Below are positions 24,816 through 32,804 of a DNA stretch of 64,000 bases, one piece after another. A model generated the notes under the pieces. The model did no database searches and had not been told where the DNA came from. It was given only the letters and a program-made list of their open reading frames with translations. The position numbers and the translations under genes are program-made. Position 1 is the stretch's first letter, and every line of letters starts with the position of its first letter. Source of the DNA: Anaerolineae bacterium (GTDB lineage: Bacteria; Chloroflexota; Anaerolineae; Aggregatilineales; J027). Location: positions 1 through 64,000 of the forward strand of contig JAIOHL010000182.1 of NCBI GenBank assembly GCA_019913005.1, written 5' to 3'.

Positions 24816-25249
24816 TTATTCGACGCAAAGCCTTCGCCTATATCACGCATCAAAATCGCTTGTTGGTGTTTGAACACGCCGATTATCCCGATGCGGGTAT
24901 CCAAGTTCCGGCGGGTTCGATTGAACCAGATGAGACTCCCGAACAAGGCGTCATGCGTGAAGCCTTTGAGGAAACAGGCTTAGAGGGTCTTATATTGGTG
25001 GAATTTCTGGGCATGGTCGAACATCATTATGGCCGTGAGGAAATCGCCCACCGCTACTTTTTCCATCTGACGTGTGACCATGCACCACCTGAAACATGGT
25101 CACATATGGAAACCAATCGCAGTGACGGCAACCCTGAACCGCTGGAATTTCGCTTCTATTGGGCCACCCTACCTGATAGCGTCCCCCAAATGGTTGCCGA
25201 TCATGATATTCTGGTAAATGAACTTTCTCGGCGACTTGGCCTGAAATAA
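24812..25249 (+). CDS. Nudix hydrolase
   Basis: The 145-residue protein carries a full Nudix box, beginning GSIEPDETPEQGVMREAFEE and ending TGL, that fits Gx5Ex7REUxEExGU. It therefore hydrolyses a nucleoside diphosphate linked to another moiety. The substrate is not predictable. It is coupled to the FAH-family gene by an ATGA overlap, which suggests a shared metabolic or housecleaning role. A hairpin follows, shared with the convergent kptA. Confidence 0.9.
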   Translation: MIIRRKAFAYITHQNRLLVFEHADYPDAGIQVPAGSIEPDETPEQGVMREAFEETGLEGLILVEFLGMVEHHYGREEIAHRYFFHLTCDHAPPETWSHMETNRSDGNPEPLEFRFYWATLPDSVPQMVADHDILVNELSRRLGLK

Positions 25250-25281
25250 TGCCCCTGTCCATTCGTGGGACATTGATTTTG

Positions 25282-25308
25282 TAGCCGAGGAATCAAATTC
25301 CCCGGCTA
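25282..25308. terminator. Hairpin between convergent Nudix and kptA genes
   Basis: TAGCCGAGGAA (25282-25292) and TTCCCCGGCTA (25298-25308) pair with one mismatch over a 5-nt loop. The arm overlaps the kptA stop codon. No strong T run on either side, so terminator strength is doubtful. Confidence 0.45.
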
Positions 25309-25857
25309 TTCCTCGGCCCGAATAAACTCCGGCGGCACAAAATCCGCCAACCACACATTTTCATTCCCCAGATAAAACGCTACCCCATTACGATAGGCGT
25401 CACCCGCCAAAATCTCTAAAATGACGACCTTGCCGCCTTTCCGACTTGCCACCTCTGTTGCCATCTTGCGATCCGTCGCAAAATGCACATATTGGCGTTT
25501 CATCGGTTTGAGACCTTTTTTCAAAATCACATCCAGCACCGAATGGGTGGTGCCATGATACAAAATTCGCGGCGGGGCGGATGGCGTTTTTTTGACTTTC
25601 TGGCTTGTCGAATGTCCATAGAGCGCCCGAATCTGCCCATCCGCGATTTCGTAGCGTTTTTTGCTGGCCTGTTCATTCATCTGCACCACGTCCGCCTCGG
25701 TGAGATGTTCCCATTCCGGCCTCAGTTTACGGAGCGACTGCAATAAATCCTCCACCGCAACCCAACCATTTTCGTCCAATGTGAGTGAATATAGTTTAGG
25801 TCGGTGTCGCAAGGCTAAAGAAACGGTTCGGCTCAAATGGGTATAATTAAGACTCAA
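25306..25857 (-). CDS. kptA: RNA 2'-phosphotransferase KptA/Tpt1
   Basis: KptA transfers an internal 2'-phosphate from RNA to NAD+, giving ADP-ribose cyclic phosphate. The 183-residue form has the expected motifs: LALRHRP near the start, LDENGWVAVEDLL, ILYHGTT, and RQYVHFATD. The start is a TTG at 25857, giving SLNYTHLSRTVSLALRH after the initiator. A GGGAGGA sits 8 nt upstream, and a longer ATG-started frame would add 25 unmatched residues containing this Shine-Dalgarno. Bacteria with no tRNA splicing by this route still carry kptA; the RNA target here is unknown. Confidence 0.88.
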   Translation of the reverse strand: MSLNYTHLSRTVSLALRHRPKLYSLTLDENGWVAVEDLLQSLRKLRPEWEHLTEADVVQMNEQASKKRYEIADGQIRALYGHSTSQKVKKTPSAPPRILYHGTTHSVLDVILKKGLKPMKRQYVHFATDRKMATEVASRKGGKVVILEILAGDAYRNGVAFYLGNENVWLADFVPPEFIRAEE

Positions 25858-25890
25858 TTGAAAAATCCTCCCACTATAGGGGTTCAAGGG

Positions 25891-26814
25891 ATGTATAACC
25901 GGATTCCCGATTGGCTGCCGGGATGGGCGCACCCGCGTTTCCCGCTTGTGGCAAACGAACTACGCAAATTGAGCATTTTTGATTACCGCATCGCTGCCAC
26001 CAGCCATCGCTTGGTTCGGCTGTTTTCGATTCTCAATCCTATTCTATTGATTATATCGTTTATACTGTTGATTTCGCATGAAGTCACCGTCGGCTTCATG
26101 GTCTATATCCCCCTGCTCTTTATCGCCCCCCTGTTGATGCTCCTGTCCGAAAGTTTCTATCTGCGCCTACTGACCAATGCCCGCTGGATGGCTGCCCATG
26201 CCATTGCTGGCGAAGTTGAACACGGCACATGGGACATCATCCGCACCGTGCCCCTGCCACGCTATCAATTGATTTTTAGCAAATTTGCCGCCTTGTTGTG
26301 GACAGCCCAACCCACCTTGCTGCAAATTTTTGTCTCACGCCTAGTCATTGCCCTGTTTATCGGCCTGCTGCGCTACAATCTCAATAATGTAACCCTCACT
26401 CTCGCCGATGCCCTCCCCCTAGCGCTGTTGGGGTTGATGATTGTCCTGATGCCCCTTTTGGAATTATTTGTCACCATGAGCGGCGGCTTGTTGATTTCCG
26501 CCACCACGCCTAATATCCGCCAAGCCAATCTCTGGATGCTGATTATGCAGGGGCTGTTCCGTATGCTGACTGGACTGCTCTTTTTTGTGCTGCATTATGA
26601 CGCCGCCGACTTTAGCCTGATTCGCTTTTTTCCCCTGCTGATTTTTCCGCATTGGGAATTGATGCTGTTGTGGATGTGGTTGCCTGTTCCCCTATCCAAA
26701 GCCGATCAACTCAACTATTTCGCTACACCGCTGATACTGGCCTATGTACTGTTGCCGTTGATTGTTGGGGGGTTGTCCCTGTGGAGTGCCATTCGCCGTG
26801 TGCAAAATACCTGA
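25891..26814 (+). CDS. ABC-2-type permease-like membrane protein
   Basis: The 307-residue protein has about six membrane helices. The first loop carries HAIAGEVEHGTWDIIRTVPL, matching the E-x-x-x-GTWDxLxxxPL signature of ABC-2 permeases. The N-terminus (RFPLVANELRKLS) is typical of this group. The start at 25891 is chosen because the longer frame overlaps the kptA promoter region and start. There is no ATPase gene beside it. It shares its layout with the protein at 5391-6353; the two may pair with one ATPase encoded elsewhere. Confidence 0.75.
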   Translation: MYNRIPDWLPGWAHPRFPLVANELRKLSIFDYRIAATSHRLVRLFSILNPILLIISFILLISHEVTVGFMVYIPLLFIAPLLMLLSESFYLRLLTNARWMAAHAIAGEVEHGTWDIIRTVPLPRYQLIFSKFAALLWTAQPTLLQIFVSRLVIALFIGLLRYNLNNVTLTLADALPLALLGLMIVLMPLLELFVTMSGGLLISATTPNIRQANLWMLIMQGLFRMLTGLLFFVLHYDAADFSLIRFFPLLIFPHWELMLLWMWLPVPLSKADQLNYFATPLILAYVLLPLIVGGLSLWSAIRRVQNT

Positions 26815-26841
26815 ATCGGCCTCACTGCCCGCCTCTGACTA

Positions 26842-26850
26842 TGCTACAAT
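26842..26850 (+). promoter_or_regulatory. argS: Extended -10 promoter of argS
   Basis: TGCTACAAT is a TGn-type extended -10 element, and transcription would start near 26857. A good -35 is not visible. The leader of about 35 nt contains AGGAG 7 nt before the TTG start. Confidence 0.5.
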
Positions 26851-26891
26851 AAAAAACTCAATTTCTATGGACTGACATTAGGAGTACCGCG

Positions 26892-28613
26892 TTGACCTTT
26901 ACGCCCATTCCCCAACGCATTGAAGGCTTTGTCCGCGATGCCATTGCCGCCGCGCAACAAGCCGGAAAACTGCCCGCCGCCGATGCCATTGCCGTGCCAA
27001 TTAATCGCCCCAAAAAAGCCGATCAGGGCGATTATGCCTGCCCTGCGCCGATGGCCCTTGCCAAAACCTTTGGCCTCAAGCCGCTGGATATTGCCCAGAC
27101 TATCGCCGACCACATGCCCCAAAATGAGCTTTTGCGCGAGGTGATTGTTGCCGCACCCGGCTTCCTCAATTTTTGGCTCAATCGTGACTGGGTGCGTGAG
27201 CAAATTCACACCATCATCAAGGCTGATGACAAGATTTTTCAACAAGATATTGGCAAGAACCGCCGTGTGAATGTGGAATTCCTCAGCGCCAACCCAACCG
27301 GCCCGCTACATGTCGGACGCACACGCGGAGCAGTCGTGGGGGATGGCATTGCCCGGTTGATGGAAATGTGCGGCTGGAACGTCTACCGCGAATATTATTT
27401 CAACAACGGGGGTCGCCAAATGACTCTACTGGGTCAAAGTTTGCAGGCCCGTTATTTGCAGGCATTGGGCATTGACGCCGAACTCCCCAAAGGCGGCTAT
27501 GAAGGTGAGTATCATAGTGACATGGGTCAAAAATTGGCGGGTGAAAAAGGCGACGAATGGAAAAACGCCGATTGGTCGGTCTTTAAAGAATATGCCGAGC
27601 AAGAAATCTTCCGCAACATCGAAAACACCCTTGACCGTCTTGGCATTCACTTTGACCTGTTTTTCCCAGAACTCAGTTTGTATGGCGAACCCGTTGAGCA
27701 GGTGCGTGCTGAACTCGAAAAACGTGGCTATCTCTATTATTCGCCGACCCGTCATGGCGCGTCAGAAGAAGATGTAGCCGCCGCCAAAGCCAAAAATCTC
27801 GCCCCGGCCCTCTGGTTCAAGAGTACCGAATTTGGCGATGATGAAGACCGTATTATCTTGCGAAGCACGGGTGAACCCACCTATGTGCTGCCTGACATCG
27901 CCTATCATGTCAACAAATTAGGGCGCGGCTTCGACCTATGTATTGATATTTTTGGCTCTGACCACTTCACCGAGGCCCAAACCGTCAATCGCGGTCTGCA
28001 AGCGTTAGGCTATGACGCTGATAAGGTCAAGGTCGTCTTGACGCAGTGGGTACAGTTGATGCGCGAAGGTCAGCCCGTCGGCATGAGTACCCGCAAAGGC
28101 GAGGTCGTCAATTTGGATGACCTAATTAATGAAATCGGCCCGGACGCCGTGCGTTATTTCATGCTCAACCGCAGCACCGACGCCACCATCAATTTTGATT
28201 TGGGTTTGGCGGTCAAGGCATCGAATGAAAATCCGGTGTTTTATATCCAAAATGCCCATGTGCGCTGCGCCGGGATTTTGCGCCAAGTCGAGGAGCGTGG
28301 TTATCCCAACGATTGGGACAAAGACGCGGATTTATCGCTGCTTGGCGAATCCGAAACAGCCTTCATTTTGAAGATGTTGGAATTTCCCGATCAATTGGTC
28401 TTTGCCCATGACAACCTTGCCCCGCATCAAATGGCGTTTTGGGCATTGGATTTGGCACGGGCGTTCCATCCGCTTTATGATGAAATCCGTGTGTTGCACA
28501 GCGAAGTACCTGAAGATGTCGCCAAAGCCCGCCTGAAGATGTATCGCGCCGCCAAGATTGTCTTTAAGCGTGTCCTAACCTTGATGGGCATGACCGCCCC
28601 CGAACGCATGTGA
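26892..28613 (+). CDS. argS: Arginyl-tRNA synthetase
   Basis: ArgRS charges tRNA-Arg. The 573-residue protein has the N-terminal additional domain (1-~115), the HIGH-type motif in GPLHVGRTRGAVVGD (~137-147), the KMSKS-type loop GMSTRKGEVVNL (~397), and a DALR anticodon-binding domain (NENPVFYIQNAHVRCAGI to the C-terminus). TTG is the start, with AGGAG (26880-26884) 7 nt upstream. Length matches the family. It has its own promoter and a terminator, and so is probably transcribed alone. Confidence 0.97.
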   Translation: MTFTPIPQRIEGFVRDAIAAAQQAGKLPAADAIAVPINRPKKADQGDYACPAPMALAKTFGLKPLDIAQTIADHMPQNELLREVIVAAPGFLNFWLNRDWVREQIHTIIKADDKIFQQDIGKNRRVNVEFLSANPTGPLHVGRTRGAVVGDGIARLMEMCGWNVYREYYFNNGGRQMTLLGQSLQARYLQALGIDAELPKGGYEGEYHSDMGQKLAGEKGDEWKNADWSVFKEYAEQEIFRNIENTLDRLGIHFDLFFPELSLYGEPVEQVRAELEKRGYLYYSPTRHGASEEDVAAAKAKNLAPALWFKSTEFGDDEDRIILRSTGEPTYVLPDIAYHVNKLGRGFDLCIDIFGSDHFTEAQTVNRGLQALGYDADKVKVVLTQWVQLMREGQPVGMSTRKGEVVNLDDLINEIGPDAVRYFMLNRSTDATINFDLGLAVKASNENPVFYIQNAHVRCAGILRQVEERGYPNDWDKDADLSLLGESETAFILKMLEFPDQLVFAHDNLAPHQMAFWALDLARAFHPLYDEIRVLHSEVPEDVAKARLKMYRAAKIVFKRVLTLMGMTAPERM

Positions 28614-28620
28614 GAAATAA

Positions 28621-28650
28621 AAAGGGCGATTCACAAACAGGTCGCCCTTT
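28621..28650 (+). terminator. Intrinsic terminator after argS
   Basis: AAAGGGCGA (28621-28629) pairs with TCGCCCTTT (28642-28650) across a 12-nt loop, and both flanks are A/T-rich. It can also serve the convergent cupin gene. Confidence 0.75.
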
Positions 28651-28679
28651 CGATTTTCACTTATGGAATCTTAGAAATC

Positions 28680-29045
28680 TTAAACCCAAAGCTGATCTTC
28701 AATGGCTACCGTGCGCTCGGTTTCCACATCCCCAGTATGGGTGGTTTGTTTGGGTTCAATCAACATAATATGGGTCTCGACTGGCGCATATGGGTTATGT
28801 TCAACCCCTTTCGGCACGACAAACAATTCCCCCGGGTGGAGTTCGACAGTGCGATCCCGCATTTGAATAATCAGTTTGCCACTGATGACAAAAAATATCT
28901 CATCTTCGTGTTCATGGGCGTGCCAAACAAACTCGCCTTCCAGCTTGGCTAATTTAATATACTGCCCATTCGCCTCGGCAATGATACGCGGCGACCAATG
29001 ATCGCTAAACAATTTGAATTTCTCAACCAGATTGGCTTTGTCCAT
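28680..29045 (-). CDS. Single-domain cupin protein
   Basis: The 121-residue protein has both cupin motifs. Motif 1 is HAHEHEDEIFFVISGKL, which supplies two His and a Glu for metal binding, and motif 2 is PGELFVVPKGVEHNPYAP, which supplies the last His. Single-domain cupins act as small oxygenases, isomerases or sensors; the substrate here cannot be assigned. The ATG follows AAGGA at a suitable distance. The C-terminal tail (THTGDVETERTVAIEDQLWV) is typical of a group of uncharacterised cupins. Confidence 0.9.
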   Translation of the reverse strand: MDKANLVEKFKLFSDHWSPRIIAEANGQYIKLAKLEGEFVWHAHEHEDEIFFVISGKLIIQMRDRTVELHPGELFVVPKGVEHNPYAPVETHIMLIEPKQTTHTGDVETERTVAIEDQLWV

Positions 29046-29107
29046 TGATGGGATGTCCTTTGTTGGTGAAGCCGTCTTGGAATTTCAAATTTCTACGTCA
29101 CAGATAG

Positions 29108-30109
29108 TTACTGCGCCGCACCGGGGTCGCTAATTGTCACCGCTTCGTTAATCGCAAAATATAACACAGAGCTTTCAAAACTCAGCGCCAATGTAAACTC
29201 GGCGGATGTATCGCGTGCTACATTGAGTCCATCCATCTCCGAGAGGTTGATTTCGACCTCCAATACCAACTGCTCCCCGACCAAGCCACCATCCTCCGCG
29301 TCCAAAAATACGGTGATGGTCAGGCTGCTATCAGTAGCCAGATGGTCAAAAAAGGCCGCCCGATCAAGGATGCCCAAACGGGGATTGGCGAGAATGCTTT
29401 CGACATCAATATCCAACACCTCAATCCCCACCAGTGGGTCAACGGTAATGGTATAGACCTGCACGGGATTGGCATATTGCCGCAAGGTGACTTGACCCAA
29501 ATCTTCGACAGCCGTCGCCGTTTCCAATAATTCATTGGTGGCCCGCAGCGCAATCAATTCTTTGGCGTCCACATGCGATTCCAAATTTGCCACTTCTGCT
29601 GAGGCCAAATCCGCTGTCACCGCTGCGTTGATGGGAGTGAAGTCATCGAGTTCAACATTGCGCCCGTCATCCGGCGAGGCAGTACGATCCCCCTGCACAT
29701 ACACCATGCCGCTAATCCCCACAATCTCGAAATCGGCCTGCACCGTGACGTTGTTAATGGTCTGGCGGCCTTCTGTTTCGCGGATGGTGCGGGTCTGCCC
29801 CAATTCGGTCTGCACGGCGCTGTTGGGCACATCATATACCGAATCTACATTACGGCGGGTGTTATCATTCAAGGTATACGGGTCAGCATCCCCCACCGCC
29901 AAACTCAGCCCCAATTGGCTGTTTTCACCCGACTGTGCCGAATAGGTATTCCAATTGCGCGTCCGCTCATACGCCGCCAAAATTTCACGCAGCGCCGCCT
30001 GTTCTTGGCGAGAAAGGCCGTCATCTTGGGCCAACCCAATCGTAAGTGGCAGGTTCATAAAGACTAGTGCGACCAGACCTAGCATGAGAGGGCGAAATAA
30101 TTGACGCAT
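29108..30109 (-). CDS. Secreted protein, paralogue of its upstream neighbour
   Basis: The 333-residue protein has a signal peptide (MRQLFRPLMLGLVALVFMNLPLTIGLAQ), then a helix resembling AALREILAAYERTRNWNTYS and a long beta-rich body. The ATG at 30109 is preferred because it lies 4 nt after the upstream stop and gives a proper signal peptide. The layout matches the upstream protein (signal, LxxLxxAYxNT-x-x-Y helix, beta-rich body, SLESxVLxFxxxxAVTI-like end). The fold recalls LolA/LppX-type lipid-binding proteins, but I cannot be sure. Confidence 0.7.
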   Translation of the reverse strand: MRQLFRPLMLGLVALVFMNLPLTIGLAQDDGLSRQEQAALREILAAYERTRNWNTYSAQSGENSQLGLSLAVGDADPYTLNDNTRRNVDSVYDVPNSAVQTELGQTRTIRETEGRQTINNVTVQADFEIVGISGMVYVQGDRTASPDDGRNVELDDFTPINAAVTADLASAEVANLESHVDAKELIALRATNELLETATAVEDLGQVTLRQYANPVQVYTITVDPLVGIEVLDIDVESILANPRLGILDRAAFFDHLATDSSLTITVFLDAEDGGLVGEQLVLEVEINLSEMDGLNVARDTSAEFTLALSFESSVLYFAINEAVTISDPGAAQ

Positions 30110-30113
30110 CAGG

Positions 30114-31088
30114 CTATCCCACTCCTTCCTCAACAGGCGGCATTTGGATGTCAAACTCGGAATTTAGATCACTCAGCGTTAGCGTCTCGGATTGATGATG
30201 GGTAATTGTGACCGCCGCCCCACCCAAATCGCTGCCAAAGGTTTTGCTGTCCAACGCGCTTTCGAGGCTAAGGGTCATCGTTTGGCGATACACCCTCTGG
30301 TCATCCGCGCCGACCCATACTTCCAACGTATAGACCGCCCCTTCAAGCAAGGCACTTCCTGCCTCCTCGGATAATTCCAAATCGCCTAGCAGTGCCGAGG
30401 CGTCTTGCCCCAACGCTGCCATTGCTTCCGCCGCATTGAGCGTTAGCAAATAATGGTTCATAGTCTGCCCGTCTAGTTCATCCGGCAGCGACTCGGCGGA
30501 TTGCACGACAGTAGTATTCAGCAACGCAGGCATCATATCCAGCCGCACATGCTCAAGCGAAGATGCCACCTCGGTCAGCGACACCGTGCCATTGTCTCCC
30601 AACGCTATCCCCTCTTGGATTTCTTGCCATCCCTCCGGCAATCCGGCCCGATATGGTGGCGCGGTCTCATCCAAGTTGATAAACACTCGTCCATCAATGG
30701 AAACAAGCGCGACGGTCAATTCCAGTTGGGGGATCATCTCAATTTCAGGTAGGGGCGCTCCCGATTCCAGCGGGCCGGGTACGACAATTTGACCTTGTGC
30801 CACGCTCTGGCTTATAGACGAACTTGTATTCGCTCCCTCAATTTGTGCCGTTTGGAATTCGACAATTCCCATCGAAATGATATACACCGTATCGCCTTGC
30901 ACCAATTGGGTACTTTGCGAAGTCAGACTGTCCCACTGCGCCGTGTAGCCGGATACCGCCGCTGTGTTTTGATAGGCCGTCGTCAGCATATCCAACGTCG
31001 CCTGCAAATCATCTTGGGCCTTCACACGCAGCATAGGTATTCCTAAAAGCAGGATAACGATGATCCAAACAAACTGTTTTTTACCCAT
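30114..31088 (-). CDS. Secreted protein, LolA/LppX-like architecture
   Basis: The 324-residue form starts MGKKQFVWIIVILLLGIPML with cleavage likely after VKA. A TTG at 31115 that overlaps the regulator stop codon is an alternative start. After the signal peptide comes TLDMLTTAYQNTAAVSGYTAQW and a beta-rich body with MSLESALDSKTF and VTITHHQSETLTL near the end. This resembles proteins that shield a lipid or measure surface stress; the assignment is weak. It lies between the MerR-like regulator and its paralogue, all on one strand with minimal gaps, so regulator and secreted proteins form an operon. Confidence 0.7.
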   Translation of the reverse strand: MGKKQFVWIIVILLLGIPMLRVKAQDDLQATLDMLTTAYQNTAAVSGYTAQWDSLTSQSTQLVQGDTVYIISMGIVEFQTAQIEGANTSSSISQSVAQGQIVVPGPLESGAPLPEIEMIPQLELTVALVSIDGRVFINLDETAPPYRAGLPEGWQEIQEGIALGDNGTVSLTEVASSLEHVRLDMMPALLNTTVVQSAESLPDELDGQTMNHYLLTLNAAEAMAALGQDASALLGDLELSEEAGSALLEGAVYTLEVWVGADDQRVYRQTMTLSLESALDSKTFGSDLGGAAVTITHHQSETLTLSDLNSEFDIQMPPVEEGVG

Positions 31089-31111
31089 TAGCTTATTTGC
31101 TACTCCAAGAT

Positions 31112-31753
31112 TCAAGATTGGGGACCGGGGGGAAGTTGCTCATGAAAATATTCAACCAGCGCCAGTTGAATCGTGTTAAAAATCTGATTGATCTTGCGCA
31201 ATAGTCGAATTTGGGCCTCGTGGTCAAGTTGAGCCACCTGTGGCATTTGCATCGCGGCTTCGGTCAGGCTGTCACGGAAAAACATGACGATTTCCAAGCC
31301 ATCGCGCACCGAAAGATGATTGGCGATGCTATTTTGGGCATAACGCACCGCGATGCTTTGGGCCTCAATTAGCAGGCTGTCATCATCTACTGGCATGGCG
31401 ATATGCTGCATAATCAAGCCCAACAGCCGTTTGCCCAGTTCGCGCTGTTCTTCGCGCTGTTCGCCATCAAATGCGGTCAGTCCGGAAGGGGGCAAGCTGG
31501 TTTGCAGGCGATGGCGCGTCTCGACCAACGCATAACTCACCCACGCCTGCTGGTTATTGGGCGTAATCTGTTGTTCCTGATGTTTGACAAACACCGCCAC
31601 GTCCGATTCCAAAAATCGGCGGTGTCCACCGGGAGTGATATAAACCGGAATGCTGCCGTTATCAGCCCAACGCCGCAGGGTCGTTGGATGGATACCGAGC
31701 ATTTCTGCCGCTTGTGCCAATGTCAGCCATTTTTTTGCCGTTGCGTCTGTCAT
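31112..31753 (-). CDS. MerR-like/excisionase-type HTH regulator
   Basis: The first ~55 of 213 residues are a MerR-like winged helix: LTLAQAAEMLGIHPTTLRRWADNGSIPVYITPGGHRRF. The remaining ~155 residues are helical (LGKRLLGLIMQHIA, SLLIEAQSIAVRYAQNSIANHLSVRDGLEIVMFFRDSL) and resemble RsbRD-type sensor domains. I read it as a single-component regulator that senses an unknown signal. It is the first gene of an operon with the two secreted paralogues and probably controls them. Confidence 0.85.
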   Translation of the reverse strand: MTDATAKKWLTLAQAAEMLGIHPTTLRRWADNGSIPVYITPGGHRRFLESDVAVFVKHQEQQITPNNQQAWVSYALVETRHRLQTSLPPSGLTAFDGEQREEQRELGKRLLGLIMQHIAMPVDDDSLLIEAQSIAVRYAQNSIANHLSVRDGLEIVMFFRDSLTEAAMQMPQVAQLDHEAQIRLLRKINQIFNTIQLALVEYFHEQLPPGPQS

Positions 31754-32053
31754 GACCCTGACCGTGTATCATTCAATATTAGCCTGATTCTAACAGCAGT
31801 TGACTGATGCCGAAAGTTACCGCCTGTTTCTCAGTAAAAGCATTAAAGGTGGTTATATTTCTGCTGCTGACCTTGCTTGTAATGATCGTGAACTTCGACC
31901 TTATCATTGCAGGTTATCTTATGATAACGTGAGTTTGGGGGGATTTGATATATTTGACATCTCGTAGCTTCCTTTTCTTCACCTCAATTCTATACTCAAC
32001 TTTAGAGCGAGGTTGTTTCACCTATTCTGGCATAGAGAATATGGAGATTAAAA
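31754..32053 (+). other. Intergenic region with a possible 55-codon ORF and a hairpin
   Basis: No certain gene lies here. A TTG-started frame at 31800-31967 encodes 55 residues, including LFLSKSIKGGYISAADLAC and ELRPYHCRLSYDN. It looks more protein-like than chance and could be a fragment of a lost gene. A second frame (31807-31932) would make a 41-residue single-helix membrane peptide. GTTATC-TTAT-GATAAC (31913-31928) is a short perfect hairpin. The two frames cannot both be conserved genes, and neither has a Shine-Dalgarno. Confidence 0.3.
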
Positions 32054-32629
32054 ATGACCGCATTCACACCGGATTATTCACACTACTTCTGGCAAGGCGA
32101 AAGAACCAGATTGCGCCCTTTCCGGCTGGAAGATGCCGAGTTACGTTTCATAGCATCTTTAGATAGTCCAACTCGGCAACTCCATCAGGATGGCATTGAA
32201 TTGCCTACGTCGGTGGAACTTCAGAAAGAATGGTTGGAGAAGGCAGCCGGTTTCAAGGATGATCGCATGATCCGGTTCGCTATGGAAAATTTGGACGATG
32301 TCACCGTAGGGTGGGTTACGTTACACAGCACCGATCAGAAAAATGGGACGTTTAGTTTTGGTGTCGCCGTTTATCGTGATTATAGAGGACATGGCTATGC
32401 CATTGATGCTGTGCGTACCCTGCTCAAATATGGTTTTTGGGAACAACGCTATCAAAAATGCAATTCGGTATGTGTACACACCAATGAAGCATCTATTCGG
32501 ATGCACAAGAAACTAGGGTTTATAGAAGAAGGGAGAATCAGACGCAACAGTTTCTTCAACGGAAAATATCATGATGATCTGTTATTTGGCATGACCCGCG
32601 AGGAGTTCGACGAACTGATGGAAGCATAA
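32054..32629 (+). CDS. GNAT N-acetyltransferase (RimJ-like)
   Basis: The 191-residue protein is a GNAT acetyltransferase of the RimJ/RimL type. It starts with a TRLRPFRLEDAE strand-helix, has the acetyl-CoA loop VYRDYRGHGYAIDAVRTLLKYGF, and the later N-E-A-S-I-R-M-H-K-K-LGF-x-EEGRIRR motif. The target could be a ribosomal-protein N-terminus, a small amine or an antibiotic. GGAG lies 7 nt upstream of the ATG. It stands alone. Confidence 0.9.
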   Translation: MTAFTPDYSHYFWQGERTRLRPFRLEDAELRFIASLDSPTRQLHQDGIELPTSVELQKEWLEKAAGFKDDRMIRFAMENLDDVTVGWVTLHSTDQKNGTFSFGVAVYRDYRGHGYAIDAVRTLLKYGFWEQRYQKCNSVCVHTNEASIRMHKKLGFIEEGRIRRNSFFNGKYHDDLLFGMTREEFDELMEA

Positions 32630-32638
32630 GACCACTAG

Positions 32639-32773
32639 GTTCCCTGCTGTTCAGGTATCGCTCTGTTGCTCGTTGTGGGCTTCTGTTGGGTTTACCGTAT
32701 TGTGCAAAACGAGTACAAAATCTTGCAACAGGAACGCCAAGCCAAACAAGCAACAGGCAAATACCCTACTTAA
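32639..32773 (+). pseudogene. Possible C-terminal remnant of a membrane protein
   Basis: Directly after the acetyltransferase gene, a frame without a normal start runs 44 codons. It encodes a hydrophobic helix (SGIALLLVVGFCWVYRIVQ) and a charged helical tail (NEYKILQQERQAKQ) before a TAA. The helix-plus-amphipathic-tail pattern is what the end of a small membrane protein would give. It has no Shine-Dalgarno. It may equally be chance. Confidence 0.3.
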
Positions 32774-32804
32774 TCGAGATTGATTGGGAGGATTGGTCTA
32801 TCTC

